Below are positions 18,957-28,750 of a stretch of 64,000 nt of DNA, in pieces. Each line of letters starts with the position of its first letter. The stretch's first letter is position 1. The position numbers were made by a program, and so were the translations under genes. Source of the DNA: Pseudomonas sp. JM0905a (GTDB lineage Bacteria > Pseudomonadota > Gammaproteobacteria > Pseudomonadales > Pseudomonadaceae); contig NZ_JACXBU010000014.1 of assembly GCF_014700075.1 (NCBI RefSeq), forward strand, positions 1 to 64,000, written 5' to 3'. The notes beneath the pieces are model-generated. The model was given only the letters and a program-made list of their open reading frames with translations, had not been told where the DNA came from and ran no database searches.

Positions 18957-20516
18957 ATGAGCAAAGTGATGAGCGCCGCCGAAGCGGTGGCGAGGATTCC
19001 GGACAACGCCAACCTGGCCACGGGAGGCTTCGTCGGCATCGGTTTCGCCGAGGAAATCGCCATCGCCCTGGAGCAGCGCTTCCAGGCCGAACAGGCACCG
19101 CAGGGGCTGACGCTGGTGTATGCAGCCGGGCAAGGCGACGGCAAGGGCCGCGGCCTCAACCATCTGGCCCATGAGGGTCTGGTGCGCCGGGTGATCGGCG
19201 GCCACTGGGGTCTGGTGCCGGGCTTGCAGAAGCTAGCCGTGGAGAACCGCATCGAGGCCTACAACCTGCCCCAGGGGGTGATCTCCCAGCTGTTCCGCGA
19301 CATCGCCGCTGGCAAGCCCGGACAACTGTCGCGAGTTGGCCTGGGCACCTTCGTCGACCCCGAGTTCGGCGGCGGCAAGCTGAATGCGCGGACCACTGAG
19401 GAACTGGTGCGGCGCATGCCCATTGAGGGCGAGGACTACCTGTTCTACAAGGCCTTCCCGATCAACGTCGGGGTGATCCGCGCCACCAGCGCCGACGAGG
19501 ACGGCAACCTGTCCATGGAGCGCGAGGCGCTGACCATCGAGAGCCTTGCTATCGCCATGGCCGCACGCAACTCCGGCGGCCTGGTGATCGCCCAGGTGGA
19601 ACGTGTGGTAGCGCGCGGATCGCTCAACCCGCGTGAGGTGAAGATTCCCGGAATACTGGTGGATTGCGTGGTGCTGGCCCGCCCGGAAAACCATCAGCAG
19701 ACCTTCGCTACGGCCTACAACCCGGCCTTTGCCGCCGAAGTGCGGGTGCCGGTGGACAGCCTGGCGCCGATGCCGCTGGACCTGCGCAAGCTGATCGCCC
19801 GCCGCGCCGCCCTGGAGCTGCCACCGGGCGCGGTGGTCAATCTGGGCATCGGCATGCCGGAAGGGGTCGCAGCGGTCGCCGCCGAGGAAGGGGTGATCGA
19901 CCTGCTGACCCTGACCGCAGAACCTGGCGTCATCGGCGGCGTCCCGGCGTCAGGTCTCGACTTCGGCGCAGCGAGCAACCACAGCGCGCTGATCGACCAG
20001 CCCTACCAGTTCGACTTCTACGACGGTGGCGGCCTGGACATCGCCTTCCTCGGCCTCGCCCAGGCAGACGCCGAAGGCAACCTCAACGTCTCCCGTTTCG
20101 GCACCCGATTGGCCGGCGCCGGCGGCTTCATCAACATCAGCCAGAACGCCAAGGCGGTGGTCTTCGTCGGCACCTTCAGCGCCGGGGCGCAGGACATCCG
20201 CATCGAGGACGGCGAACTGCGCATCGTGAAGGACGGCGACGTGCGCAAGTTCGTCCGCGAAGTGGAGCACCGTACCTTCGCCGGCAGACTGGCCGCCGAA
20301 GCGGACAAGCCGGTGCTCTATGTCACCGAGCGCTGCGTGTTCCGCCTGACCCGCGAAGGGCTCGAACTGATCGAAATCGCACCGGGCGTGGATCTGGAGC
20401 GGGACATCCTGCAACGCATGGAATTCCGCCCCATCGTGCGCGAGCCGAAGTTGATGGGTGCGCGACTGTTCCGCGAGGCGCGCATTGGGTTGCGTGAGCT
20501 GATCCAGCCTGTTTGA
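18957..20516 (+). CDS. Acyl-CoA:carboxylate CoA-transferase (YdiF-like, fused alpha/beta)
   Basis: The ATG at 18957 gives 519 residues, the size of single-chain CoA-transferases. The N-terminal half has [18 protein letters not shown] (alpha type), and the C-terminal half has [13 protein letters not shown], the catalytic-glutamate region [16 protein letters not shown], and [24 protein letters not shown]. It moves CoA between acetyl- or succinyl-CoA and a carboxylate such as acetoacetate, 3-hydroxybutyrate or propionate. It follows the GntP permease, so together they would import and activate one acid under sigma-54 control. Substrate assignment is inference. Confidence 0.9.
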   Translation: MSKVMSAAEAVARIPDNANLATGGFVGIGFAEEIAIALEQRFQAEQAPQGLTLVYAAGQGDGKGRGLNHLAHEGLVRRVIGGHWGLVPGLQKLAVENRIEAYNLPQGVISQLFRDIAAGKPGQLSRVGLGTFVDPEFGGGKLNARTTEELVRRMPIEGEDYLFYKAFPINVGVIRATSADEDGNLSMEREALTIESLAIAMAARNSGGLVIAQVERVVARGSLNPREVKIPGILVDCVVLARPENHQQTFATAYNPAFAAEVRVPVDSLAPMPLDLRKLIARRAALELPPGAVVNLGIGMPEGVAAVAAEEGVIDLLTLTAEPGVIGGVPASGLDFGAASNHSALIDQPYQFDFYDGGGLDIAFLGLAQADAEGNLNVSRFGTRLAGAGGFINISQNAKAVVFVGTFSAGAQDIRIEDGELRIVKDGDVRKFVREVEHRTFAGRLAAEADKPVLYVTERCVFRLTREGLELIEIAPGVDLERDILQRMEFRPIVREPKLMGARLFREARIGLRELIQPV

Positions 20517-20531
20517 AGTTTCGTGCGTGAA

Positions 20532-20564
20532 AACGCGGGCTCGTCTTGAGCCCGCGTCTTTTTT
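20532..20564 (+). terminator. Rho-independent terminator after the CoA-transferase
   Basis: ACGCGGGCTC and GAGCCCGCGT form a strong GC stem with loop GTCTT, followed by CTTTTTT. Confidence 0.93.
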
Positions 20565-20626
20565 GGCACGGACAGCTCCCTCTCCCTCTGGGAGAGGGGT
20601 GACTACAGGCCCACCTTCAGCGCGGC

Positions 20627-21589
20627 TCAGCGCATCCCCAACTTATGCCGCGCCGCATACAGGCAAACCATCTCCATCGCCAGGGTCGCACCGGCCAGGG
20701 CGGTGACTTCGGCGTTGTCGTAGGGCGGTGCCACTTCCACCACATCCATGCCCACCAGGTTGATGCCGCGCAGGCCACGGAGGATTTCCAGCGCCTGGTG
20801 ACTGGACAGCCCACCGCAGACCGGCGTGCCGGTGCCGGGTGCGAAGGCCGGGTCGAGGCAGTCGATGTCGAAGGTCAGGTACACGGGGCTGTCGCCAACC
20901 CGCGCGCGGATGCGTTCGGCGATCTGTTCCGGCGTGTGGCGATGCACTTCGCGGGCGTCCAGCACCTGGAAGCCCATCACGTCGTCGTTGGTGGTGCGCA
21001 GTCCCACCTGCACCGAGCGCGCCGGGTCCACCAGACCTTCGCGGGCGGCGTGATAGAACATGGTGCCATGGTCGATGCGCTTCACCTCTTCGTCCGGCCA
21101 GGTGTCGCTGTGGGCGTCGAAGTGGATCAGCGACAGCGGGCCATGCTTCGCCGCGTGAGCCTTCAGCAGCGGGTAGCTGATGAAGTGGTCGCCGCCCAGA
21201 GTGAGCATCGCGGCGCCGGATTCGAGGATGCGGGCGGCATGTGCCTGGATGGTTTCCGGGGTGTCCTGCGGGGTGCCGTGGTCGAAGGCGCAGTCGCCGT
21301 AGTCGATCACCGCCAGGTGGTCGAAGGGGTCGAACTCCCAGGGGAAATGCCGCGCCCAGGCCATCTGCACCGAGGCAGCGCGGATGGCGCGCGGTCCGAA
21401 GCGGCTGCCGGGGCGGTTGGTGGTAGCGGTGTCGAAGGGCACCCCGCTCACCACCAGGTCCACACCGCGCAGGTCGCGGCTGTAGCGGCGGCGCATGAAG
21501 CTGGTGATGCCGCCATAGGTGGATTCGGCAGCGGTGCCATAGAGGCTGTCGCGGGTAATGGCCTGGTCGTTGTCGAAGGCGTGGTCCAT
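20627..21589 (-). CDS. speB: Agmatinase (ureohydrolase family)
   Basis: The start ATG at 21587-21589 gives 320 residues; the open frame upstream is low-complexity repeat DNA. Mn-binding motifs of ureohydrolases are all present: GGDHFISYP, HFDAHSDTW and TFDIDCLDPAFAPGTGTPVCGG. The N-terminus (GVPFDTATTNRPGSRFGP) and the whole layout match E. coli-type agmatinase more than guanidinobutyrase. It hydrolyses agmatine to putrescine and urea. It lies 76 bp downstream of a PotF-like binding protein on the same strand. Other guanidino substrates remain possible. Confidence 0.9.
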   Translation of the reverse strand: MDHAFDNDQAITRDSLYGTAAESTYGGITSFMRRRYSRDLRGVDLVVSGVPFDTATTNRPGSRFGPRAIRAASVQMAWARHFPWEFDPFDHLAVIDYGDCAFDHGTPQDTPETIQAHAARILESGAAMLTLGGDHFISYPLLKAHAAKHGPLSLIHFDAHSDTWPDEEVKRIDHGTMFYHAAREGLVDPARSVQVGLRTTNDDVMGFQVLDAREVHRHTPEQIAERIRARVGDSPVYLTFDIDCLDPAFAPGTGTPVCGGLSSHQALEILRGLRGINLVGMDVVEVAPPYDNAEVTALAGATLAMEMVCLYAARHKLGMR

Positions 21590-21604
21590 CTCATCGGGCT
21601 CCCA

Positions 21605-21655
21605 TTGGTTCTTCTCCCCTCTCCCTCTGGGAGAGGGGGCGGGGGTGAGGGTGGT
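21605..21655. repeat. CCCTCTCCCTCTGGGAGAGGG-type hairpin
   Basis: The CCCTCTCCC/GGGAGAGGG palindrome with GGGGGTGAGGG sits between the binding-protein and agmatinase genes. Related copies are at 20578-20600, around 23825-23940 and 31850-31892. Confidence 0.7.
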
Positions 21656-21665
21656 TGAAGGTGGT

Positions 21666-22748
21666 TCAGTACTGGGTACGGAAACTGGTCCAGAGGCGGG
21701 TACGGGTGCGCTGCTCCTTGAGCGACTGGATCTGCTCGCCGAACAGGCGGTCACGCACCTCCTTGCTCGGGTAGATATCCGGGTCGCCCGCTACTTCCGG
21801 CGTTACCAGCGCGGTAGCCGCCTTGTTGGCGTTGGCGAAGAACTGGCTGTTGGTCAGCTCGGCGATGGCCTCGGGACGCAGCATGTAGTCGATGAAGGCA
21901 TGGGCGGCCTGGGGATGCGGCGCGTCGGCAGGAATGACCATGGTGTCGAACCAGATCAGCGTGCCCTCGCGGGGAATGCGGTAGATCACCTCGAAGGGCA
22001 TGTTCGCCTGGCGGGCCTGGTCGGCAGCGATGGCAGCATCGCCGTTGTAGGTCAGGGCCAGGCAGATCTCACCCTTGGCCAGGTCGTTGATGTGCTTTCC
22101 GGCGCCGACGTAGCGCACGTTGGGCTGCAATTGCGCGAACAACTCCTGCACAGCTTTCAGATCAGCCTTGTCGGTGCTGTAGGGGTCCTTGCCGAGGTAA
22201 TGCAGGGCGACGCTGATCACCTCCTGCGGCGAGTCGATCACGGCGATGCCGCAATCCTTCAGACGGCTGGCGTACTCGGGCTTGAACAGCAGGTCGAGGC
22301 TGTTCAGCGGCACGTCGGGGATGCGCTTGGTGACGGCTTCCTTGTTGATGCCCAGGCCCACGGTGCCCCAGGTGTAGGGCACGCCGAAGCGGTTGTCGGG
22401 GTCGACGGTGGCGAGCTTGGCCAGCAGCTCGGGATCGAGGTTGGCGAAGTTCTTCAGGCGCTCGCGTTGCAGCGGCTGCACCGCCTTGGCCTGGATGGCG
22501 CGGGCCAGGCCGCTGCTGGCGGGGAAGACGACGTCATAGCCGCTACCGCCGGTCATCAGCTTGGCGTCGAGGGCTTCGGCGCTGTCGAAGATGTCGTACT
22601 TCACCTCGATGCCGCTTTCGTCCTTGAAGCCTTGCAGGGCCTTTTCCGGGATGTAGGCCGACCAGCTGTAAAGGTTCAGCGCCTTGTCTTCGGCGTGCAC
22701 CGGCAAGGCGCAGGCAAACAGGGCGGCAAGCAACAAGGGACAACGCAT
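21666..22748 (-). CDS. Polyamine-binding periplasmic protein, PotF-like (no permease nearby)
   Basis: The ATG at 22746-22748 behind CAGGAGTCC gives 360 residues with signal peptide MRCPLLLAALFACALPVHA. The mature start ALNLYSWSAYIP and the segments FDSAEALDAKLMTGGSGYDVVFPA and GTVGLGINKEAV are those of PotF/SpuD-type putrescine or spermidine binding proteins. It precedes agmatinase, fitting uptake of agmatine or putrescine, but no ABC permease is in this locus, so it must share one encoded elsewhere or act as a sensor. Confidence 0.92.
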   Translation of the reverse strand: MRCPLLLAALFACALPVHAEDKALNLYSWSAYIPEKALQGFKDESGIEVKYDIFDSAEALDAKLMTGGSGYDVVFPASSGLARAIQAKAVQPLQRERLKNFANLDPELLAKLATVDPDNRFGVPYTWGTVGLGINKEAVTKRIPDVPLNSLDLLFKPEYASRLKDCGIAVIDSPQEVISVALHYLGKDPYSTDKADLKAVQELFAQLQPNVRYVGAGKHINDLAKGEICLALTYNGDAAIAADQARQANMPFEVIYRIPREGTLIWFDTMVIPADAPHPQAAHAFIDYMLRPEAIAELTNSQFFANANKAATALVTPEVAGDPDIYPSKEVRDRLFGEQIQSLKEQRTRTRLWTSFRTQY

Positions 22749-22858
22749 GATGGACTCCTGGGGGATTGCAGGTGGGGCCATGCTGCGCCGGGCTTTGCTT
22801 CGAATAAATATGAAGTGTTCTACTTTGGCATCTACAACCATCAATGTTTGGTGCCGCC

Positions 22859-23758
22859 ATGCTCAGCCAGCTCCACGACCTAGACCTCCAACTGCTGCGC
22901 ATCTTCATCACGGTGGTGGAGAGCGGCGGCTTCAGCGCGGCCCAGGGGGAACTGGGCATCGGCCAGTCCACCATCAGCACGCAGATGGCCAAGCTGGAAA
23001 CGCGACTGGGCTTTCGCCTGTGCGAGCGGGGTAAGGCGGGGTTTCGTCTGACGCCCAAGGGCGAGCAGGTACTGGCTGCCACCCGCAAGCTGTTCGGCGC
23101 TATCGAGACCTTCAAGGGTGAGGCGCGGGGCATGGCCGACATGCTCCTGGGCGAGCTGCGTATCGGCCTGTCCGAATCCCTCGACAACCAGGTGCTGCAG
23201 CGCCTGGGCGCGGCCATCGGGCGCTTTCGCCAGCGCAATCAGGCCGTGCAGTTCGAACTGATCAGCGCGATGCCCGCCGAACTGGAGCGGCGCCTGTTGC
23301 AGGACCAGCTGCATCTCGCGATCGGCTACTTCTCCAGGACCCAGGCCGCGCTGGACCACCAGCCCCTGTTCAGCGAACAGGAACGCCTTTACTGCGCCGT
23401 CGGACACCCGCTGTTCCACTGCGACCCGGTCAGCCTCGATGACCTTTCGCGCTGCGATCTGGTACAGCACCCCTATCGCTTCGGCGAAGCAATGGAGCCC
23501 TTCCAGAGCGGCCCGAGCAGCGCCCGCACCGAACAGGTCGAATGCAGCCTGGCCTTCATCCTGTCAGGCGCGCATATCGGCTACCTACCGGAACACATCG
23601 CCGCCCCATGGGAGGCCAGCGGACAGCTGCGAGCCTTGCTGCCGGAGCAGACCGGCTACCGCGTCAACTTCCACCTCAGCAGCCATCGCGGGCGACAGCC
23701 GAGTGAGGCGCAGATGGCGTTTGTGGAGGATTTGCTGGCTGCGTTCGGGGAGGTGTAG
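22859..23758 (+). CDS. LysR-family transcriptional regulator
   Basis: Starting at the ATG at 22859 the protein has 299 residues (an in-frame ATG at 22844 would add five). HTH: LQLLRIFITVVESGGFSAAQGELGIGQSTISTQMAKLE; the C-terminal LysR substrate domain follows. It is divergent from the PotF-like/agmatinase genes over a 110-bp AT-rich gap and is the natural candidate for their regulator. Confidence 0.92.
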   Translation: MLSQLHDLDLQLLRIFITVVESGGFSAAQGELGIGQSTISTQMAKLETRLGFRLCERGKAGFRLTPKGEQVLAATRKLFGAIETFKGEARGMADMLLGELRIGLSESLDNQVLQRLGAAIGRFRQRNQAVQFELISAMPAELERRLLQDQLHLAIGYFSRTQAALDHQPLFSEQERLYCAVGHPLFHCDPVSLDDLSRCDLVQHPYRFGEAMEPFQSGPSSARTEQVECSLAFILSGAHIGYLPEHIAAPWEASGQLRALLPEQTGYRVNFHLSSHRGRQPSEAQMAFVEDLLAAFGEV

Positions 23759-24089
23759 GGGCGAGTTCTTTGTGGGGGCGAATTTATTCGCGAATGGACC
23801 CGGCACCGAGCTGGCCGGAGACTGCCCTCACCCCAACCCCGCTTCGCGCCCCAGCCTGATCGCTTCGCGCTTAGGCGCTCATCGGCACTGGAAGCGGTGC
23901 TTCCAAAGACGTGCCTCTTCGCCCCAGAGGGAGAGGGGGCTGTCTGTGCCTGGGTCGATCCGGGTGCAATCCCTGTAGGGGGCAAGAAGGTAGGTTGGGC
24001 TGAGCTATGCGAAGCCCAACAAGGCGCTCGCATGATGCTTCGAATGTTGTGCTTCGCTGTGCTCTGCCCAACCTACAGGGGCTTCGGAG
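23759..24089. other. Intergenic region filled with dispersed repeats
   Basis: No gene is seen. From left to right it holds a GTGGGGGCGAATTTATTCGCG remnant (about 23770-23796), a CCCTCACCCC...GAGAGGGGG element (about 23825-23940) and the GTAGGTTGGGC element at 23990-24076. It lies between convergent genes. Confidence 0.75.
23990..24076. repeat. GTAGGTTGGGC inverted repeat element
   Basis: GTAGGTTGGGCTGAGC with CGAAGCCCAAC at the left; GTTGTGCTTCG and GCCCAACCTAC at the right. Confidence 0.8.
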
Positions 24090-25442
24090 TTACATGTACC
24101 AACGATATTCCCGCGCACTGACCTCGTTCATGAAGTCCAGGAATTCCTGCCGCTTGTTCTCGCAATAGACCATCACGAACTCGCTACCCAGGCCTTCATT
24201 CACCACGGGGTGGCTGCGCATGGCGGTGACGGCGGTGAGCATGTCCTTGGGGAAGTCGATGCCGCTTTCGCGGTCGTCGTTGAGCGGGGCGATGGGTTCG
24301 CGGGCGGCGTCCAGGCCGTGTTCCATGCCGCTGAGGATGGCGGCCAGCACCAGGTAGGGGTTGGCGTCGGCACCGGCCAGGCGGTGTTCGATGCGCAGGT
24401 TGCGGCCATCGGATTCGGGAATGCGGATGCACGCATCGCGGTCCTCGAAGCCCCAGCTCGCGCGACTGGCGGCGTTGACCATGGCGCCGTAGCGGCGGAA
24501 GGCGTTGTGGTTGGCGGCGAAGATCGGCATGCAGTGGGGCAGCAGGTCGAGGCAGCCGGCTACGGCGTGGCGCAGCGGGCGCTGATCGTCAGCGGCCAGC
24601 AGATTGTTGCCGTCGCGGTCGTAGAGACTGACATGCACGTGCATGCCGCTGCCCGGCGCGTTCAGGTAGGGCTTGCTCATGAAGCTGGCGCGATGGCCGT
24701 GCTTCATCGCCACGCCACGGGTGCTGCGGCAGAACAGGGCGGCCCAGTCGGCGGCCTTGAGGCCATCGTCGCAGTGGCCGAAGTTGATTTCGAACTGGCC
24801 CGGGCCGAGTTCGGCGGTGATGACGTTGGCGGCGACGCCTTGCTCGTTGGCGGCCACGACCATCTCATGCAACACGCTGGAGAAGCGCGACAGGCGCTCG
24901 ATGTGCATGTTCGGCTGGTCGTCCTCGTCCTCGCAGAGCGGGTCACGAGGGAACTGCGGCAGGCCTTCCTTGAGCTTGCGGTCGAACAGGTAGAACTCCA
25001 GTTCGAAGGCCACCACCGGATGGATGCCACGTTTTTCCAAACGCTTGATGACCTGCGCCAGCACCTCGCGGGGCTCGAACTCGATGGGGGCGTCGGTCCC
25101 GTCGGAGGTGATGAGCATCTGCCCCAGGGGCTCCTTCTCCCAACGCACCGGGACCAGGGTGCCCGGCACCAGGCGGCGCGGTGCATCCGGGTCGCCGTCG
25201 GCGAAGCAGTAATCGCCAATGGGATAGAGCCCGCCCTGGGTGCCCAGCAGTACACAGTTCTGCGGCACTTTCAGCGGGCTGCCAGCAGCCACCTTTTCCA
25301 CCATCTCGATGGGATAACGCTTGCCGTAGAAGTGGCCGGGGATATCCAGGCAGATCAGGTCGACGTAGCGGATTTCCGGGTACTTGCCACGGAAGGCACG
25401 CACTTCGCTGAGCAGGTCGGGGTACTGGTTTGTTGTTGTCAT
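24090..25442 (-). CDS. pauA: Gamma-glutamylpolyamine synthetase (glutamine synthetase family)
   Basis: The ATG at 25440-25442 gives 450 residues. It is a GS-fold ligase: ELEFYLFD (metal site), GPGQFEINFGHCDD, GSGMHVHVSLYDRDG, NAFRRYGAMVNAASRASWGFEDRDA, and IEHRLAGADANPYLVLAAIL. The sequence type matches PuuA/PauA enzymes, which attach glutamate to putrescine or other polyamines at ATP cost, rather than housekeeping GlnA. It is the last gene of a pauB-pauR-pauA transcription unit with 25- and 37-bp gaps. Which polyamine is preferred cannot be told; Pseudomonas usually has several PauA paralogs. Confidence 0.9.
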   Translation of the reverse strand: MTTTNQYPDLLSEVRAFRGKYPEIRYVDLICLDIPGHFYGKRYPIEMVEKVAAGSPLKVPQNCVLLGTQGGLYPIGDYCFADGDPDAPRRLVPGTLVPVRWEKEPLGQMLITSDGTDAPIEFEPREVLAQVIKRLEKRGIHPVVAFELEFYLFDRKLKEGLPQFPRDPLCEDEDDQPNMHIERLSRFSSVLHEMVVAANEQGVAANVITAELGPGQFEINFGHCDDGLKAADWAALFCRSTRGVAMKHGHRASFMSKPYLNAPGSGMHVHVSLYDRDGNNLLAADDQRPLRHAVAGCLDLLPHCMPIFAANHNAFRRYGAMVNAASRASWGFEDRDACIRIPESDGRNLRIEHRLAGADANPYLVLAAILSGMEHGLDAAREPIAPLNDDRESGIDFPKDMLTAVTAMRSHPVVNEGLGSEFVMVYCENKRQEFLDFMNEVSAREYRWYM

Positions 25443-25467
25443 CACTGCGGTCCTGCGAGCTGTGGCT

Positions 25468-26025
25468 TCAGGTGAAGACCCACAATACTCGCGTCGGTTT
25501 GTCGGAAAGATTGGCGTAGCGGAATTGGGCATGGGGCGGCAGCTGGAAGCTGTCGTTGGCGTGGAGGGTCACAGGCTTGGTGTCGTCGCCGTACCAGACC
25601 GTCAGCTCGCCTTCGAGGACGAAACCGCCCTGCTCGGAACTGTCATCCAGGTGGCCCTCGCCACTGGTGGCGCCGGGCTCCAGGTGACTTTCCAGCATGG
25701 AGAAGCCGCCGGACATGGTCGGCGAGGCCAGCACGTCGGTAATGCCACCGGCGTAGTAGAGCGTGCGACGCTCGCCCGGGCGGGTGACCCAGGGCGTCTC
25801 GCGAGGCTTGCTCAGGTTGTAGAAGTAGGTCGTGGGTACGCCCAACGCCTCGCTGATGGCGGTCAGGTCGGCCACTGTCGGGCGCGACAGTCCGCGCTCC
25901 ACCTGGGAGAGGAAGCCCACCGAGCGATCGATACGCGTGGCGAGATCCCCGAGGGTCACGTTCTTGTGCTTGCGCAGGTCGCGAATCAGGATCGCGAGGC
26001 TTTCGATTTCGTCTTGTTTGTCCAT
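25468..26025 (-). CDS. pauR: XRE-cupin regulator (PauR/PuuR-like)
   Basis: The 185-residue protein has an N-terminal XRE helix-turn-helix (VTLGDLATRIDRSVGFLSQVERGLSRPTVADL) and a C-terminal cupin (residues about 115-180, with HLDDSSEQGGFVLEGELTVW and FQLPPHAQFRYAN). This architecture is that of PuuR/PauR, repressors of gamma-glutamylpolyamine catabolism. It is encoded between the oxidoreductase and the ligase of that pathway. The symbol rests on context and architecture. Confidence 0.87.
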   Translation of the reverse strand: MDKQDEIESLAILIRDLRKHKNVTLGDLATRIDRSVGFLSQVERGLSRPTVADLTAISEALGVPTTYFYNLSKPRETPWVTRPGERRTLYYAGGITDVLASPTMSGGFSMLESHLEPGATSGEGHLDDSSEQGGFVLEGELTVWYGDDTKPVTLHANDSFQLPPHAQFRYANLSDKPTRVLWVFT

Positions 26026-26062
26026 GTGGGAACTCCGGCTGCCGGACTCGAAAGGCGCGACC

Positions 26063-27352
26063 TTAAATCACATCCCTCAGGCGGTAATAGGCTTTACCCG
26101 CAGCCTCCAGAGGCGCCGCCAGCAGCGAGCCGCCCGGGAAACGCGGGTTGCCGATGGCCTGGTAGAGGTCAAGCAGGTCGTGGTTGCCGAGGATCGCATC
26201 GCTCACCGCCTTGGCGCCGGCCAGGGTGGGCAGCACGCCATGGCCAGAGAACCCTTGCAGCCAATAGCGCGAGCCTTCGCGGCCGATGTCCGGGGTGCGC
26301 TTCATGCTGACGTCGATATGGCCGCCCCAGCCGAATTCGATCTCCACGCCCTTGAGCTGCGGGAATACGCGTTCCAGGTAGGGGCGCGTGGCTGCCGGCA
26401 CATCCTTGGGCAGGCCGCCCAGGTAGGTGCAGCCGCCGCCGAACAGCAGGCGATGGTCAGGGGTGAGACGGAAGTAATCGGGCACGAACTGGTTGTCGAT
26501 CACGCAACTGTTCTTCGGCAGTAGCGACTGCGCGAGCTCCGGGTCCAGCGGCGCGGTGGCTACCTGGTAGGAGCCCACCGGCAGCAAGCGGCTGGAGAGC
26601 TGGTTGTCGAGGCGGTCGACATAGGCGTTGCAGGCCATCACCAGGATGCTGCCACGCACCTCGCCCTGGGCGGTGCGGGCCACATAGCCAGAGGGCGTTT
26701 CACGGTATTCGAGCACCTGGCTCTGTTCGTAGATGCGTCCGCCACGGGCTTCGATGGCCGCAGCCAGGCCCTGGGCGAGCTTGAGCGGATTGAGGTGGGC
26801 AGCTTCCGGGTCGTACAGCGCAGCCTGGTAACGCGGGCTGTCGATCCACTCGGCGAGTTCGTCACGACGGATCAGACGCATCCTGTCGTAACCCCATTTG
26901 TGGACGGCATCGTGCTGGGCTTCTTCGAGGAATTTCACCCGACGCTCCATCACGGCGGTCCACAGGCTGCCGACGCGGTAGTCCACATCGAAGCCGTGGC
27001 GCACCGGCAACTCGCGCATCTCATCGGCGGCCCAGCGCATGCTGTCCCACAGCCGGCGGGTGCGTTCCAGCCCCAGCGCCTTCTCCAGCGGCGGCATATC
27101 GCAGGACCAGCCCAGCAGCGCCTGCCCACCATTGCGCCCGGAGGCGGCCCAGGCCACACGGCTGGCTTCCAGCAGCGTCACGCGTTTGCCGGCTTCGGCC
27201 AGGCGCAGGCCGGTGTGCAGGCCGCTGAAGCCGGCGCCGATGATCAGGACATCGGTTTCCTCGCTGCCAGTCTGGATCGGGCGCAGGGGAATGCTGCCGG
27301 GATAGGTGCGGGCGTAGTAGGTGCCGACATGCTGGGCGGATTGCTTGAACAT
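26063..27352 (-). CDS. pauB: Gamma-glutamylpolyamine oxidoreductase (FAD-dependent, DAO family)
   Basis: The 429-residue protein has the FAD dinucleotide motif DVLIIGAGFSGLHTGLRLAEAG at residues about 34-55, a GRNGGQ segment and C-terminal GFSGHGVLPTLAGAKAVSDAI, as in PuuB/PauB and OrdL proteins. It oxidises gamma-glutamylputrescine to the aldehyde. It is first in the unit with pauR and pauA. The AT-rich DNA upstream (27353-27440) should hold the promoter. Confidence 0.9.
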   Translation of the reverse strand: MFKQSAQHVGTYYARTYPGSIPLRPIQTGSEETDVLIIGAGFSGLHTGLRLAEAGKRVTLLEASRVAWAASGRNGGQALLGWSCDMPPLEKALGLERTRRLWDSMRWAADEMRELPVRHGFDVDYRVGSLWTAVMERRVKFLEEAQHDAVHKWGYDRMRLIRRDELAEWIDSPRYQAALYDPEAAHLNPLKLAQGLAAAIEARGGRIYEQSQVLEYRETPSGYVARTAQGEVRGSILVMACNAYVDRLDNQLSSRLLPVGSYQVATAPLDPELAQSLLPKNSCVIDNQFVPDYFRLTPDHRLLFGGGCTYLGGLPKDVPAATRPYLERVFPQLKGVEIEFGWGGHIDVSMKRTPDIGREGSRYWLQGFSGHGVLPTLAGAKAVSDAILGNHDLLDLYQAIGNPRFPGGSLLAAPLEAAGKAYYRLRDVI

Positions 27353-27610
27353 GGGTGCCTCGTGAATTTTTGTTTTAAGAATTTCATGAAAATCTACACA
27401 AGATAATTCACCAAGCCAAGCACAATGTTTGATATTCAGAACAAATGGACAGGCTGAGCAGCTGAAAGCCGCAGAATATGAGGAGTTCAGGCCAAGCGCG
27501 TGATTGAAATTACGTACAGGGCAGGACTACGTGCTGCTTGGCGAATAAATTCGCCCCACAAGAGCAGGACTCAGTGGGAAGCCCTGCTCACACAGAGGGC
27601 CGCGCGCGGT

Positions 27611-28522
27611 TCAGGTCGTACGCTGCGCCCATTCCTGCTGCTTGAGGCTCGCGGCTACGTAATCGAGGAAGCAGGCGATGCGTGAGGCCAGGGCGGTGTT
27701 GCGGTAGTACACGGCATTGATCGGCTGGCGGACTTCGAGGGTGTCACCGGCCAGCACCTGCACCAGGCTTCCCCTGGCCCGATCAGCCTGGGTCATGAAG
27801 TCCGACAGGCAGACGATGCCGGCCCCGGCCAGGGCGAGCTGGCGCAGGGTTTCACCGCTGGAAACCTTGATCGACGGCTCGATCTGCAGGCTGTCGCCCT
27901 GGGCATGGCGCAGGGGCCACTGGTTGAGGCTTTCCGGCTGGGTGAAACCGAGCAGGCTGCGCGCGTGCAACTCCTCCACCGCCTCTGGCGTGCCGTTGGC
28001 CTCGAGGTACGCGGGGCTGGCCAGTACGCGGATGCGGCTGCTGCCCAGGGGGCGGGCGTGCAGGGTGGAATCACGCAGGGTGCCGATGCGGATGGCGATA
28101 TCGGTGCGGTGCTCGATCAGGTCGATGATCTGGTCGCTGCTGTGCAGCTCCAGCTCGATTTCCGGGTAACGCTCGCAAAATCCCGCCACCAGCGGCACCA
28201 GCACATGCAGCATGAAGGGCGAAGCGGCGTTGATCCGCAGACGCCCGGCCGGTTTCTGGCGGCGCAGGGCCATCTGCTCTTCCGCTTCCTCCACCTGCGC
28301 CAGGATGCGCCGCGCCTGGGCCAGGAAGGCCTCACCCTCCTCGGTCAGTTCCAGGCGGCGGGTGGTACGGCGCAGCAGGGTGACATCGAGCTTGTCTTCC
28401 AGGCGGCTGAGGGCGCGACTGACGCCGGAGGCGGTCTGCGCCAGTTGCTCGGCGGCGGCGGTGATGGAGCCGGTATCGACCACGGCGGTGAAGGCTTGGA
28501 GTTCGTCCAGGGTGGTTTTCAT
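27611..28522 (-). CDS. LysR-family transcriptional regulator
   Basis: The ATG at 28520-28522 gives 303 residues with [39 protein letters not shown] and the CrgA/DmlR-like substrate domain ([19 protein letters not shown]). No obvious target lies beside it; the divergent gene encodes a Sel1 lipoprotein 229 bp away. Confidence 0.92.
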   Translation of the reverse strand: MKTTLDELQAFTAVVDTGSITAAAEQLAQTASGVSRALSRLEDKLDVTLLRRTTRRLELTEEGEAFLAQARRILAQVEEAEEQMALRRQKPAGRLRINAASPFMLHVLVPLVAGFCERYPEIELELHSSDQIIDLIEHRTDIAIRIGTLRDSTLHARPLGSSRIRVLASPAYLEANGTPEAVEELHARSLLGFTQPESLNQWPLRHAQGDSLQIEPSIKVSSGETLRQLALAGAGIVCLSDFMTQADRARGSLVQVLAGDTLEVRQPINAVYYRNTALASRIACFLDYVAASLKQQEWAQRTT

Positions 28523-28750
28523 TCGTGATCTCTCAGCAAATATCCCGCCCTTGATAACCGGGATTTCTGCATGAGTCGAGTGGCAGACCTGGCTGGAATG
28601 GTGGATGTAAAAAGCGACATCCACCCTACGCACCGACTACCTCCGCTGCGCAGCGGCGAATGCGGCGTCCGCGCACCATCGACACGCCGGGTGACGGGGT
28701 TGGCGGATGCAACTACCCTCCTCCCTGATCTGCCAGGGAGACCTCCGTCC

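Noticed and set aside
20627-21589. Guanidinobutyrase (gbuA) or guanidinopropionase assignment
   Set aside because: Motif wording and N-terminus resemble E. coli-type agmatinase more, and the neighbour is a polyamine-binding protein; still not excluded biochemically.
21590-21754. 55-residue N-terminal extension of agmatinase
   Set aside because: It translates a CCCTCTCCC-type repeat and the end of the binding-protein gene; agmatinases start like MDHAFDND.
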